Source of the DNA: Porites lobata
Lineage: Eukaryota; Cnidaria; Anthozoa; Scleractinia; Poritidae
Assembly: GCA_942486035.1 (NCBI GenBank)
Contig: CALNXK010000180.1
Span: forward strand, 656,001-720,000
Length of the DNA: 64,000 nucleotides
Direction of reading: 5' to 3'
Position numbers and translations under genes: made by a program. How positions within the stretch are numbered: position 1 is the first letter of the stretch; each line of letters begins with the position of its first letter. Shown in pieces: positions 13,729 through 25,900 of the stretch. The notes under the pieces are model-generated. The model worked only from the letters and a program-made list of their open reading frames with translations, did not search any database and was not told the DNA's origin.

Positions 13729-13889
13729 GGTGATGTTACACGAGACAAGTCGCAACAACGATTTTTAGCGCAACACATCTTTGCAACATTTTTGCCACAT
13801 TGTTTCGAATAGTTATAACATTGTTCTAACATTGCAACGCTGTGTTGCGCTAAAAATCGTCCTCGCGAATCGCCCCGTGCAACATCACC
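13729..13889. repeat. Hairpin MITE (GGTGATGTTACACG family), copy 2
   Basis: GGTGATGTTACACGAGACAA to CCGTGCAACATCACC, with TTGCGCTAAAAATCGTC near the right arm. Direct neighbour of copy 1. Confidence 0.75.
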
Positions 13890-13899
13890 GTAAAAGTCC

Positions 13900-14260
13900 T
13901 AGGCCTAACGTCAAACCTCTCCTGAGACAAACCAAACTCTAATTTGTGTCGACCTAAATTTAGTTAAGATCGTCTGTTGGTTCAGATGTCGAACTTAGAA
14001 CGCGTCGAACCAATCAACTGGATCAGATCGGTAATAAATTTTCTCCCGAAATAGTTCGTCGCATGTGAAGTTCGACGTTTGTCCCGGAGACGATCTTCAG
14101 ACGTTCTTTCAGTCTGAATCAGACGGATAGAAAGTGTTGGACGATTGGATCTCATTCAGACGAACGCACCCGACTGAGCAAAACGTCGAACTTTTCGTGA
14201 ACTTATAACTCACTAAGTTTGGCTGGTCTCATGAAAAGTTTGACGTTTTGCCTAGGCCTA
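13900..14260. repeat. TIR element of the TTCGACGTTTG family, copy 1
   Basis: Left CTAGGCCTAACGTCAAAC pairs with right GTTTGACGTTTTGCCTAGGC. Inner repeats of GTTCGACGTTT and GTCGAAC recur. Other copies are at 28414-28713 and 49117-49453. Confidence 0.65.
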
Positions 14261-14445
14261 AGCTGTATTCACTGTACAAGGTTGTTGTTCCAGAATTGTT
14301 TAAATGATTGAGTTTCTGTACGGCATGCATCTTTTGTTGCTATCCTGCTTTATTCGATATTATCATAACTTTTTTTTCTAATAACTTTCAAATAGACAAA
14401 AATGTGCGCCACATCGAAGCTTATCAATTGTAGTATCAGCGTTAA

Positions 14446-14675
14446 TGGTGCGTTCGATTGATCGTGATTCCGGAATAAGAATACGCAAAAGTCTGGTTAC
14501 AGACCTCTTCTACAGTGATTTTTGAGCCATTTAGACTTTATATAGATCGGAATATTTTATTTCTAGCAGTTTACTTAATGTTGCACCACAATGAAAGCCA
14601 AAAAAAGCGCAGTTGATTTCTTGGATCTATATTCCATTTATTCTTTATTCCGGAATACGATCAATCGAACACGCC
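14446..14675. repeat. MITE flanked by TTAA (GTTCGATTGATCGT termini)
   Basis: GGTGCGTTCGATTGATCGTG pairs with ACGATCAATCGAACACGCC, and both ends continue into ATTCCGGAATA. TTAA flanks both sides (14442-14445 and 14676-14679), as for piggyBac-type target sites. Confidence 0.65.
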
Positions 14676-15044
14676 TTAACTGTCACATCACGTACGAAAA
14701 AAGGTAACTGTCCGTCCACTGTGGTTTCACCTGGAAAAGCATGAATTGCTTTAATCTACAAATGAGCAGTGTTGGCAAATTATCTGATCTGAGATGGACT
14801 GATTTAAAAAGCAAGGTATACACTGACCACTGCTAAAACTAATTAATAATGGGGTGCTTAAGCAACCACGATAAACGATAAACCAAGATAAAGGCAATAG
14901 GTTAAATTACCAAAAGAACAACTCTTGGCTGCATCTTATTTTTCACGCCACGAATATTATTTTTTCTCTCTCATTATGAAGTGGAGGTGGTCCCCAAGAA
15001 TTAATTTCCCAGAAAATTTGCTTAGTATATAGTGGTTTGATAAC

Positions 15045-16720
15045 GGTGAGCGTAAAAGGCGGAATGATTTTGTGGAATGGCATGTGGCATGGCTTGCGGA
15101 ATGACATAATTATGTGGAATTTAATTTGTGGAAAATGGCGCAAAGAAAAAAATTCAACAGGAAAGTATGTGCGCGTCTCTGCCGCGCTATTTTTTTGCGC
15201 CAATTCGAGCGAGCAATCGATTTGCTGGTCCATTTATTGCAAGGCTAAAATTGAAACACAGCTGATACACGAACTACTCGATAAATCATCCATAACTCGT
15301 TTCCAAAATAAACTGAAACGGTTCTTTACTCACGTCTCTTTTCCAGTGAAGCGCGTTGAAAGTACGAAAACATGTCACGTTTAAACAATCTTCTATTGAG
15401 TCTTACTCTCCTCATTACATAGAAACGTCGTAACGGCGGACGAGGAAAAAGAGAAAGAAAGAGAGAGGACCCTGGGATCGAGGATGTTAGGAAATGGCAG
15501 AGTCGGTAGTCCCAAATGAAATAAAGAAATATAAGCCTCGTCAAATACGTGCAGACGTACTGTGTCACAAATCTGTTTGGGTTCAAGTTAGGGGTATATA
15601 ACCTGTGCTACTCAAATCAAGGGTCACTCTTTATGGCAACGCTAGAGGGTAAAAAACGCTCTCTGAACGTGAAGTTGGGCTATAGCAACAATTCTAGGGA
15701 TTTAAATACGCCAGTGAACGAATCAGATCAAATTCGAGACTAAATGAACGCCTCGAGTCAAACATTAATCCGTAATCAACAAATAGAGTGAAGCGGCGAA
15801 CTTCTCCCTTTCTCCTCTAGGCTTTTCCGCTTCTCTTCGCACCTCCCTTGTTTGTTTGAACTAACCAAGTCATTAATATGTACTTTTTTTAATAGTTATG
15901 TATTTTTTTTTAAACAGTTAGTGTTATGACGAACTGGCTTTTACTAACGTAATAAAGGAAAGGTAAAGGTAAAGGAGAAAAAATGCTGAAAGTAGGAAGG
16001 AAAGGAAAAGAAAGAAAGACAAAAAGCACACAAACTCTATTGCCAGGATTCGAGCTCGCGCATGAAACTTCACCACGTAGCCAAAAAACAAAATACAAGA
16101 CACGTTCGATCTCTGAATATTATGTCAGGAACAATCACGCGAACCACCGTCTGAAAAAGAAACACTTCTCACAGATGAAAATAAACTAAAGAAGTGGCGT
16201 TCATCTTGCAAATATCTTTTGCAGAAAAAATTAAAGCAGAACATAGTGTGACCTTCCAACTCACCTTTTCTTCAATGGCCGACTTTCGTGATGTAGTATC
16301 GGTGCTGCCAGCAGCCCAACTAATAACAGCAAGTAGAATCTTTGTGGCTGAACAAAAAGCTAATCGACCGTGAGACATCAAGGAGTCTTTCCTGGCTTTT
16401 TGATTAATGTTGTATATAGTTTATAAATAATGTTGGAATTGTAATATAGAATATTTTATTTTATTTTAACTTATTTTCTGGAAGATATTAGCTCTACAGC
16501 TACTCTGTAAATTTCGAGCATAAATAAAGTATATGTATGTATGTATCTATCGCAGTCGAGCACGCAACATTAAAGAAACAGCTGCCTGTGAATTGATTGG
16601 CGCCAAAAAAGGGTGCAATTTTCAGTGTTATTCATTTCTTTAACATTACACATAATTATGTCATTACGCAAACCATGCTACATGCCATTCCGCAAACTCA
16701 TTCCACCTTTTACGCTCACC
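15045..16720. mobile_element. Mutator-like (MULE-type) non-autonomous DNA transposon with 11-bp TSD
   Basis: The ends are inverted repeats: GGTGAGCGTAAAAGGCGGAA at 15045 and the complement of GGTGAGCGTAAAAGGTGGAA ending at 16720. Further inward, CATAATTATGT and the GCAAACCATGCTACATGCC-type segment also pair. An 11-bp direct repeat, GGTTTGATAAC, flanks it exactly (15034-15044 and 16721-16731). No transposase was recognised. The long TSD fits Mutator-like elements (8-11 bp). The interior holds an exon-like minus-strand segment (16265-16378). Confidence 0.85.
16265..16378 (-). CDS. Candidate captured first exon with signal peptide inside the MULE
   Basis: On the minus strand, ATG at 16378 opens 38 codons: basic start, hydrophobic TKILLAVISWAAG, then STDTTSRKSAIEEK. 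It ends exactly at a consensus donor AAAAG|GTGAGT (16264-16259). This looks like a secretory first exon, but no downstream exon was identified, so it may be chance or a gene fragment carried by the transposon. Confidence 0.3.
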
Positions 16721-16731
16721 GGTTTGATAAC

Positions 16732-18923
16732 TAAACTGAGCGTCTAGTAAGCATAACTGCCAATTGAAAGAATTTGAAAGAAAGCGAATTCACTTTTGAT
16801 AAGTGACATTTTCGTTGGCGCTTTTAAATCCACAGCAAGAACTCTTGTCCACAGCCCCCATGTTTTTGATGTCAACTGAAACTCATTACAGAATATAACT
16901 TTGAAAAAAAGATTGACTCAGTTGTACAAACTGACACCAGTCTCTATTGATTACATCTGCATCCGTCAAAAATTGTTATAACTGAAAAAAACTATGAATT
17001 TTTAGTAGGTATTTTTACTGAGTTGCCTTCTTCAGTTTAATTTATTATTTATGAAGATAAAAAAGGGGAAACGCTGTTATATTCTTTAACAGGTCGTTAT
17101 AACTGTCCTTAAAATAGCGGTTTTTGTGTGAGATAACTGAGTGAAATCGAATATGGAATAAAATTCTGGAGATATACTATATTTTTGCCAGTTGATTTAA
17201 TTTAGATCTTACCAAGATATCATACCATCTAACTTATCATTTAGGGGACTTAACACCATTTTGAATTATTTTCTTGTCGATACAACACTTTTTTAATCAG
17301 TTACTCCTTCCTACCAGTGACATTATCTCCGGCCGGGTCATGTGCTGGACGTTCTTTGTGTCGCATTTTAATTTCATCCTCGGTTCTAGATTAACTTTGA
17401 AGTTCGGTTTTATCCTGTAATTATCATGCATATATTTAGCTATATTTCCATATAGAGATACTCAAAAGAAGGATTAAATTAAGAATAATATTGAACCACA
17501 GCCATTATACTTGCAACTACCGGTTGAAATTTCACGACGATCAGGTAGAACAGAATTAGGATAGGGTTGGGCAATAGAAATTGGATACGAGAAAGGATGG
17601 TTATGTGACTGACTTTATTCTTTACGTAAAAGTCGACTTATTAGAGTGATAATTAATACTGTAAATTGACAAGAAAACAAAACAAACAGCACTACAGGCA
17701 ACTGAGTGAGATCATTGAAACCTCATGCAGTTATCTCGTCTCACTGTAAAACGGGAACTCGCAGGGCTGCTTTTCCCTTTATACCGTCAGGCTATGTACG
17801 CGTTGGGACAAAGAATTCCATGTTCATTTTTTCATTGAAAGTATTTCGTGAAAACATCCCTGTGGATAGCGACCTACATTACTAATTCAAACAAGGTAGG
17901 TAAATCTCTTCTTACCGTTATGCATTATAAACAACTGACAAGTCTACAAATTTTACTGATGCCTCCGCTATAAAATATCTGAAATATCGGTGCGTTCTCG
18001 TGTATTTTTCCTTATAGATTTAGCAAAGATGAGACGATTAATTGCTTCACCATATCCTGTTTGCTTAGAACTCAATTAAAAACCGACAAAACTTTGTCAA
18101 ATGTCGCTTTTAATGCTCCTAAAAAATATCGAAACTAGTGAACAAACTATTCCTTTGCTACGGCGAAACGACAGGGATTTTTAAGCATGACATTCAGAGC
18201 AACGATATAAATATTAAAAACCTAGTACAGGTGTTCACAAGCAATAGTTATTGAACATTTAGTATTAATATGAGAAGGCTTGACGCATGATCGGTAAATA
18301 AGTGGATGTTGTTTGTACGGTGTATGAATACCACCTACATGGACCTAAAAGCTTCTTGTTGCTGTTGGGCGAAAACTTGGCAAGAAGGTACGGGCTTGAT
18401 GAGGGCTTTTTAACTTTTTTTCAAATGTTGGGACTTGAAACATCCAAAATACTGCTATCTTATTACATGGTATTTTCGCGACACTTCAAGTTCGCGATTA
18501 ACGTAACGTGAGTGTCGCGAACATAACGTGAGGCGAAATTATTCTGTGAAAGGCTGCGAGCAAGCAGGAATTACTATTGTTGTAACTGAGAGTAGGGTGC
18601 CACCTTCCGTTGATACTTTTCAAGATATATACATGCATAACTTCTTGTGAGGCTTGTTTATAGTAGGTATCGTGGACAATTGACTGGAAATAATTTATGT
18701 ACAAACATGAACTTCTTTGGGGACTTTGTGACAACTTCTTTATTGTTAACGTTTAATAATGTAGAAGTCGTTTTTTTTATCAAATCTAAAGTTAAATCAA
18801 TTGTGTCCTGCAAAAAATGCGAAATTTAAGTGCCTCGTAATGTCGCGAACTTTCATGTAAGAAGGTATTTCAATTTGAGCCTTAAAAATCTACTTCTTAG
18901 AACTGCAGCCGGTCCAATGAAGG
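16732..18923. other. Gene-free stretch upstream of receptor copy 1
   Basis: AT-rich DNA with no recognisable coding sequence or clear repeat; it may hold the promoter or a 5'UTR exon of the receptor, but none can be pinned down. Confidence 0.45.
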
Positions 18924-19081
18924 TCATCCTCGGAGACCCAGGGGCAGTCAGTCGGGTCGAGAGAAAAGGCGCGACGAAAGTTTTCAAGTACGGGTGAAAG
19001 AGCTCTTTCGCCCGTACTTGAAAACTTTCGTCGCGCCTTTTCTCTCGACCCGACTGACTGCCCCTGGGTCTGCGAGGATGA
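18924..19081. repeat. Near-perfect 158-bp hairpin
   Basis: The left arm from TCATCCTCGGAGACCCAGG and the right arm to CCTGGGTCTGCGAGGATGA pair through about 79 bases with very few mismatches. The centre is TGAAAGAGCTCTTTCG. Flanks ATGAAGGT / TTGAAGGT could be a target duplication. It is 660 bp upstream of receptor copy 1. Confidence 0.85.
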
Positions 19082-19637
19082 TTGAAGGTTGAACTTACTG
19101 GAGTTTGCAACGCAAAGCATTGTTACACAAAAGTTGTCAAAAATTGCCGAAGCATTTTTGACGATAACTTTACAACTTTATGTTCGACGAATTCTGAAAT
19201 AAAAAAAAGGACGAAACAAGCCTGTAGAAAATTCAAACAGTACTCGGTCTCGGCGAATGAAGGGTTTCGATGAAAACAATCATCTTACTATCTTAAATAA
19301 ACAACCATAGCGTGTTGCCCGAATCAACCAGTGTAGGACTTATGTATTGGTCACGGTTCTTTTCCCATTTAAAGTAGTTTTGCTAATTTGCACAGAAGAA
19401 ACAAATATTTGCGTGATATTATGCTAAATTTGTTCTCAAAGACGGTTATAATTCAAATTTAGAACAAAACTTCCTAAAAAATTTAGTTAAACCCCATTCT
19501 GAACCTCTCTTATCACACATGATTGAATTTTAAACTCACTGCTACAGTACCTAGTAAACTCGGCATAACTCTTAAGTTTGTGTTTTAAACAATGTGGCTG
19601 GCTAACAGATTTTGTTTGATATGAAAAAAACTAAAAA

Positions 19638-19656
19638 ATATATATATATATATATT
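19638..19656. repeat. (TA)n microsatellite upstream of receptor copy 1
   Basis: A run of about nine TA units roughly 90 bp before the start codon. Confidence 0.8.
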
Positions 19657-19740
19657 GAGGTACAGACTTCAGTATCTCAGTAAACCTTTTCTGTAATTTA
19701 GGCTTTTCCGTGAGATAGTGACTTGCCTCAAGTCCGAAGC

Positions 19741-19977
19741 ATGCCGATGCGTAAAACCACCATTGGCTTAACGTTGATTGGTCCATGGTTTCTGAGCCTC
19801 ATCCAATCAGCTACCCTGGATCTGAACGTGGGTGCATATTTTGAGATCAACACTACAAATAGGGGATGGAACAGTGCTGGGGTATGGCCAGCGGTTCAAC
19901 TAGCAGTGGATCATGTCAATAAACGAGATGACGTGTTACCTGGATATAACTTGAAGCTAAATGTTAAAGACTCCAGG
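19741..19977 (+). CDS. GABBR2-like copy 1, exon 1 (signal peptide and start of VFT)
   Basis: It encodes residues 1-79: basic start, hydrophobic segment TIGLTLIGPWFLSLI, then VGAYFEINTTNRGWNSAGVW and VDHVNKRDDVLPGY, the usual opening of an ANF-receptor domain. NTT is a potential N-glycosylation site. The donor is AGG|gtatgt, phase 0. The TA microsatellite at about 19638-19656 lies just upstream. Confidence 0.92.
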
Positions 19978-22900
19978 GTATGTAGCAAAATAAATTAATA
20001 GTCTAGATCTGGAGAAAATTTGAAAGAAAAAAATGGAAAATTGAAAATTTGTTATGGCCTACTTTTGTTCCCCATTGTCTAATTACCACCAGTCGGAGGG
20101 ACCAAAAATTTTCCCAGTCTTAATCAAGCCCCTATCCTAATTATTACTAACTGTTGGAGGAGGATAAGAATATACCCTTGTTCTTTAACCATCTTAGCCT
20201 CAAATACCACCGTAGTTTGCTTGCTATTTCTTCTCGGGCTGAGTACTAAATGAAGGATTATGCAAATCGAGGAGGACAGATAATGACCTCTAAGATCTGA
20301 ATTTGATACAAAGCAGTTGACAGAAAAGGCTAGTTTTAGAAAGGCCTTAGTAAAATATCGCGTGAGCAATCATTAACTTAGGGAGTAGCCTGCAATTCAG
20401 GGGTTTTCTTCGGGCGCACGAATATTTTTGCTCGCGAAAGCGCCATGTTGAAACTCCCGAAGAGAGAGGAAATGAGCCAAGTCAAAAGGTGCGCCCTAGC
20501 ACCACCCTCAGGGTTACTATTTGTACTCTCCCCAATCTACCTCTGTCATAAAATCAAAGATGGCGGCTACAATAACACGAACATGAACAAGCTTTCGCCC
20601 ACCCAAAATACGCCTGCAGTGCAGGCTACTTGGGGAGCTGAAGCAAAGACATTTTTGAGCGATGCACGTCAACCGGAAGTTGACCTTTTTCATTCGTGGG
20701 AAGAGGTTTAGCCCAAATTTTCGGCCAAATTGTCTCTATGAAAGTAAAGACACTTAGCAATACAAATTTCGTAGCGTCAAGGCATATCATAAAGGAAAAG
20801 GCCTAACTTTCGGTTAACGTGCGTCACTCCTGGCGTTGCAGTTAAAAACACCTTTACTTAATCTCCCTAACAATGATCGAGACTGAAGATATGACCAAAA
20901 TCCTCATGACAAAAGATGATCTCCAGGTTTGTGATTCCAGTGAAGTCGCACATGAAATTCATTTTCTTTTCTACTGCCCAAAATATCCTGGTCTTAGAAA
21001 TGAATTTTTCGCTCAAGTAGGGAGATTTCCAGAGCATTTCCAGCAGTTGGTGACATGGTGATGGAACTGATCAACTTCGTCCACAGGGCTTTTCCTTTTC
21101 CGAGGGGTCCCGCCCTTTCCATGGGAAAAAGCCCTGAGGAAGTGGTTGTAAACTGATAAGCTCTGAATAATTCGCGTGATAGTTTACCATCATTTGAGAA
21201 TAATGTTACTTGCCTTTAGCTTTGATTAACACCATTAATACACAATCAAATGTAACGTTGTTGTATTCATGTAGTTGTCGTTGTTGTATAATTTTCGACT
21301 TGTTCTTCATATCGTGCAAACGCTGAAACCAATAATTGATTCATTGTTCATATGCCTTGTTCGATCTACGTAAAAGTTCTCGTCTACAAAACATTACACA
21401 AAATACTAGATTGATTCACTTTTTACAGTGCTCAGACGCATACGCAATCAAGGCCCTGATTGAACATCTCAGCGATCCGCTCACTTTCATAGCCCTATTT
21501 GGGCCTGGATGTGCCCTTGCCACCGAACCAGTTGCAAGTGTGGCACGTTTCTGGAACCTCATACAGGTAAATTCTCTAAATGAATTCCTTGCCACCAACA
21601 CCTTTTACGAGGTAGAGCTCACACAGAACTAAAAAAATTTAATAGTAGCCACGATAACATGATCCTTGTGCATGTACACTTGGGGCAAACTATGTCATTG
21701 ATCGCAGCGTTTCGTTTATCATAGATCGAGGATATATGGCTTAGAATAGTGTGCGAACACTATTTTCAAAATAGTTCTCTCGTTCGCGATCGTCGTCACG
21801 TTCCTTTCATAAGTCGGTACAGGCTACTGAATAAGGTCCCGTTTATACGGAGCAAAGTTGTCCCTGGGAAGAGTATCACCCTCCCCTGCAGCTTAGTCCG
21901 ATCTCCAGCGAGCATATGTGAGAAAAACTTAACGTTTACCTATTGAATGAGCCAAAAAGGCTCGCGCTGTCGCGCATATTCTGTTTGTCGTGCCTTGACT
22001 GTGTGGACTCGGTTGGGCGAGCCAACGTGTTTCTGTGAAGAAAATTTGGCCCGGCTAGGAGGGTGACCCTACCATCGAAGGGTGAACCGGCTAGGGGGGT
22101 CACCCGGCTTCAGTCGAGCCAAATTTTTGTTCCTCATGTAAAAGGTTCCTCTAGTTTTGTAAGGAAATATAAGAAAGTGTGGCTCTCCCAGAGTAGGTCA
22201 GGTTGGCGGTTGACCCTTCAACAACTTCCTGCCGGGATAAGATTTCTACATATAAACGGGGTCTAAGAAAATATCCAGGGGGGGGGGGGGGGGGGCAAAT
22301 CAATTAGAGACCTTACAGAGTGGTGTTTACCAAATGACCCCGTCGTAGATTCTACAAAGCTGGGTTGGATGAGGGAGATGAGGTCAAGCAAAGTTTTAGC
22401 CTGATGGTTCTCATGATTGAGCTAGAGCTGAGCCATGCTGCTATGCTCAGGTCCTACAACCTCCAGGACCCTTTATTTTAAAACCTCAACATTTTCTCTC
22501 ATGCTCACCCTTTGTTGGCTAGGGAGAGCCATCATATGAACGCAAGACAGGCTAAGTATTATTGAATCTTGGACCTTACATGTTAAATAAATGAATAAGC
22601 AATCATTTCTTCATGATGTCAATAAAAATGACTCAAGAAAGTGGTAATTTTTTTAAGTGGTATTTTCTCGTTTACCCACAGATCTCGTACAGCGCTGGTT
22701 CTCCGCGCCTCTCGGACAAAACACGTTACCCGACCGTCTTTCGGTTAAACTCCGACGAGACGAAATTTAATGAAGGAATTGTGGCTCTCTTGAAGCATTT
22801 TAAGTGGAAGAAAGTTGCAGTCGTAAAACAAGATGAAGCCATGTTTAATGACGTAAGTGAGAACTTTACTTTTCTCTGAGGAGAATATTTTGGTACACAA

Positions 22901-25900
22901 AAGATACCACCGAGGCCGCAAATGAACAATTAATGAATGAGGCTGAATAACCTGTGAAGAATTATGGAGATCCAGGAGGGTGTTATCGGTCGAGGCCGTA
23001 GGCCTAGGAGGATAACACCCTGCGAGATCTCCATAATTCATCATATGATACGAAAGCCGAATTCAATATTTGTTTTGTTATTCATTCAAAATAATTCGTA
23101 GTTTAAAAACATAGTTAAAACATCCTTACCTCCATCGATCCATCAACGTTAAGTTCATCTTCGATAGTGCACGTTAAGGGTTGTTCAGCTTCGCAAATAT
23201 TCTCCAAATAGCAGATATCGCTCTTCGAGTTGTCTTCTTGCTGTTCTTGCCATGTTTTTAGTTATTATTTCGCCTAGTTCCTACTCTCGAAACGAGTGAA
23301 ACGTCCGCCATTTTCGTTTTCACAACCAAAACAACTCAACTTCGTCCCCAGGTCTTCTCGGTTAACGATGCATTAACCTGCCAGAAAGCGGCACTTTTGA
23401 CGTCAGTGGTTCATTAAACACGAAATTCTTTCAAATTTGGTCATGCTGCGTGTGCTTTTAGCCAATCAGAATTGGGGAAATATTTTGAATGAATAATAAT
23501 AATCCTTATTTGGTGTAATGCGAAAGTGACGAACTGGTAAAATTTAGTAATAATATGTCGATAAAAGTGGCATGATGAAAAATGTGGGATTTTTCTACTT
23601 TCTGTGCATAAAGGTATAAAAAAGTAGCAAATTCCGCTGAATGTACAATTGTAGCATGAAAAATGGTTTTTCTCGAAACTGTTTGCATTTAATCAGCGTG
23701 TCCCCAGAAATTCTATATCCCATCCTTGAATGCAAGTTATATAATCTTGAAGACCGGGGTGGGGATTATCTGATGGTTGATGCGCCGCACGTTTAGAACA
23801 CGGTCAACGTTCCTCTGGTAGGATCACGGTGCGTCCAACAAATTTTGAAATAAACAACTTTTAAGGACAACAAGCATTTTTTTGTATCACTAAACACATT
23901 TTAGGTTAACGAGGTTCTTCAAGCAGTGTTCAAGAAAGAAAACATCACCCTTTTGGCAAGCAACAGTTTTGTTGATAATCCAGATAATGTCATCAAAGAT
24001 CTCAAAGTACGTGGTATTGCTTCGTACATTGTTGTTAACATTTATACAACACAGGAGCTCAAAGAACAGCTCGCATGAGCAAGTTTACCTTTTCGCTACT
24101 TTCTGGATTCATTGTATTCAACTTCAAGAGTTCCCCTAGGCTGAAGAATTCATCAAGAAACGTCCTTCGTCCTTAATCCTTATTTTCCATAAGGGGCAGA
24201 TTCTTTGGTGGGGTGGTTCAGCTGGTGGTTTGCAGGGTTTGCTGTACCGCCTAATCTATTATTGCTTAGTCTTCGGTTTTGTGATTGCAATTATGTGACT
24301 ACGTAGAAATAGCGGTACCTTCTCCACTTGGGGATGAGTGCTTCATGTTAAATACATTAATAGCCAAATAAAAAGAGCCAAGGGAAACGAATTACTTCTT
24401 TGATTTCAATGTCAGTACCGTAACTGTTTCATTTTAATGTCGAAAACCTGTGCAGGAGTACGAATATTAGGAGCACTGACAGTTTTAATTGTCTGCTTCA
24501 TACTAAAGCATTCATAGGCTGAAAGTGGATAATGGTGCGGATATTTTACAAGCCGAAGCATTGTGTTATTCTTTGCTTTTTCTTTCAGGAGAAGGATGCG
24601 AGAATAATCATTACTTTAATGTACGAGGACAGATGTAGAAGGCTCATGTGTTCCGTAAGAATAGGTTTCTGATACATGCCCCATCTTTTATTATTAATTT
24701 TCTCATGCATCTGCCATCTGGTGCGCCCTATCCGAATAATTTGTAATAAGTAATAATAATTAAAGCTAGCTTACACAATTGCGAACTTATTGAGGACACC
24801 TAACGACTTACAAACTAAACCACATGATGTACTTTTACAAACTTAAAATATAATATATTGATTTAGCCAGAGCTAAAAGCGAAGCCTCAGTTTATGCATT
24901 TTAAATTTACTTCAGACAATGGACTTGAAACCATTGCAAAGAAGTCTACAAATCTATACTTAACTGTGGGGGAGAACCATATGACTGAAAAACATAAACT
25001 TGAGCCTACGATCGGTTTAAAACTAACAACTGGTAAGCGGAAAACTTCACAAAACACGTGACCTCAATGAGTTGGCACCTGAGCCCGCGATATGGTCATG
25101 CTGACTCTGGTCAGCGGGACACCCTGTTTTGACAACTGTCAACTGACTATCATATGGATGTCTACCATCAAGTTAAACACAGGTTACAGGCTCCCACACT
25201 AACTAGAAAGTTTGACTCTCATTGGATTCAGTGTGGTGCAGACGGACGGGCGGACGAATGGGTAAAGACGATTTTTAGCGTAACAAAGCATCACAACATT
25301 GTTGCGTCATTCTTTCGTAACATTACGACCCTGTGTTGCGCTAAAAGTCGTCGTTGCGAATCGTCTCGTGTAACATCGCCTTTAGGTATGGGGCTAAGCG
25401 CGCGCGTAGAGTTCCACTATGAAAGATGTCTAAGAAAACATAAAATGCAAATTAAAACCCTATCTGAGACATCCTAATAGGTCTTGCAGAGTTTGATAAA
25501 AGCCTGCCTGTCCCTCCCTTGGTGCAGTATTTCAAGGTAAGCAAGAGGGCCTATTTCTTTGAAACTATTTCACTATCACTATTGCCTCTTTCAGGCTTAT
25601 AAGAACGGGTTCCACGGTCATCATCGAGTCTGGTTTTTGAGGGGATGGTATACAGCATCATGGTGGAATAAAACTGAAAAGGATGTAAACTGCACTGCCG
25701 AACAAATCAAACTTGCGGCCGGAAGTTACCTAGCAACAGAGACAATTATTTTCAGTGATGTTCCAGATAAACCAACAGTAGCTGGTTGGGTAAGAATATC
25801 TGTTTTCTGTTGACTCTTAAAAGGCCTGAAGTGGCGTCTGAAATGGGGAAATATATGAAGCCTCAGCTGAGGATCAGAGAGACCTGGGAAATGGGAGTGA

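Noticed and set aside
15037..15384. 115-residue plus-strand open frame
   Set aside because: It starts in the terminal repeat of the MULE and shows no protein-like pattern or homology.
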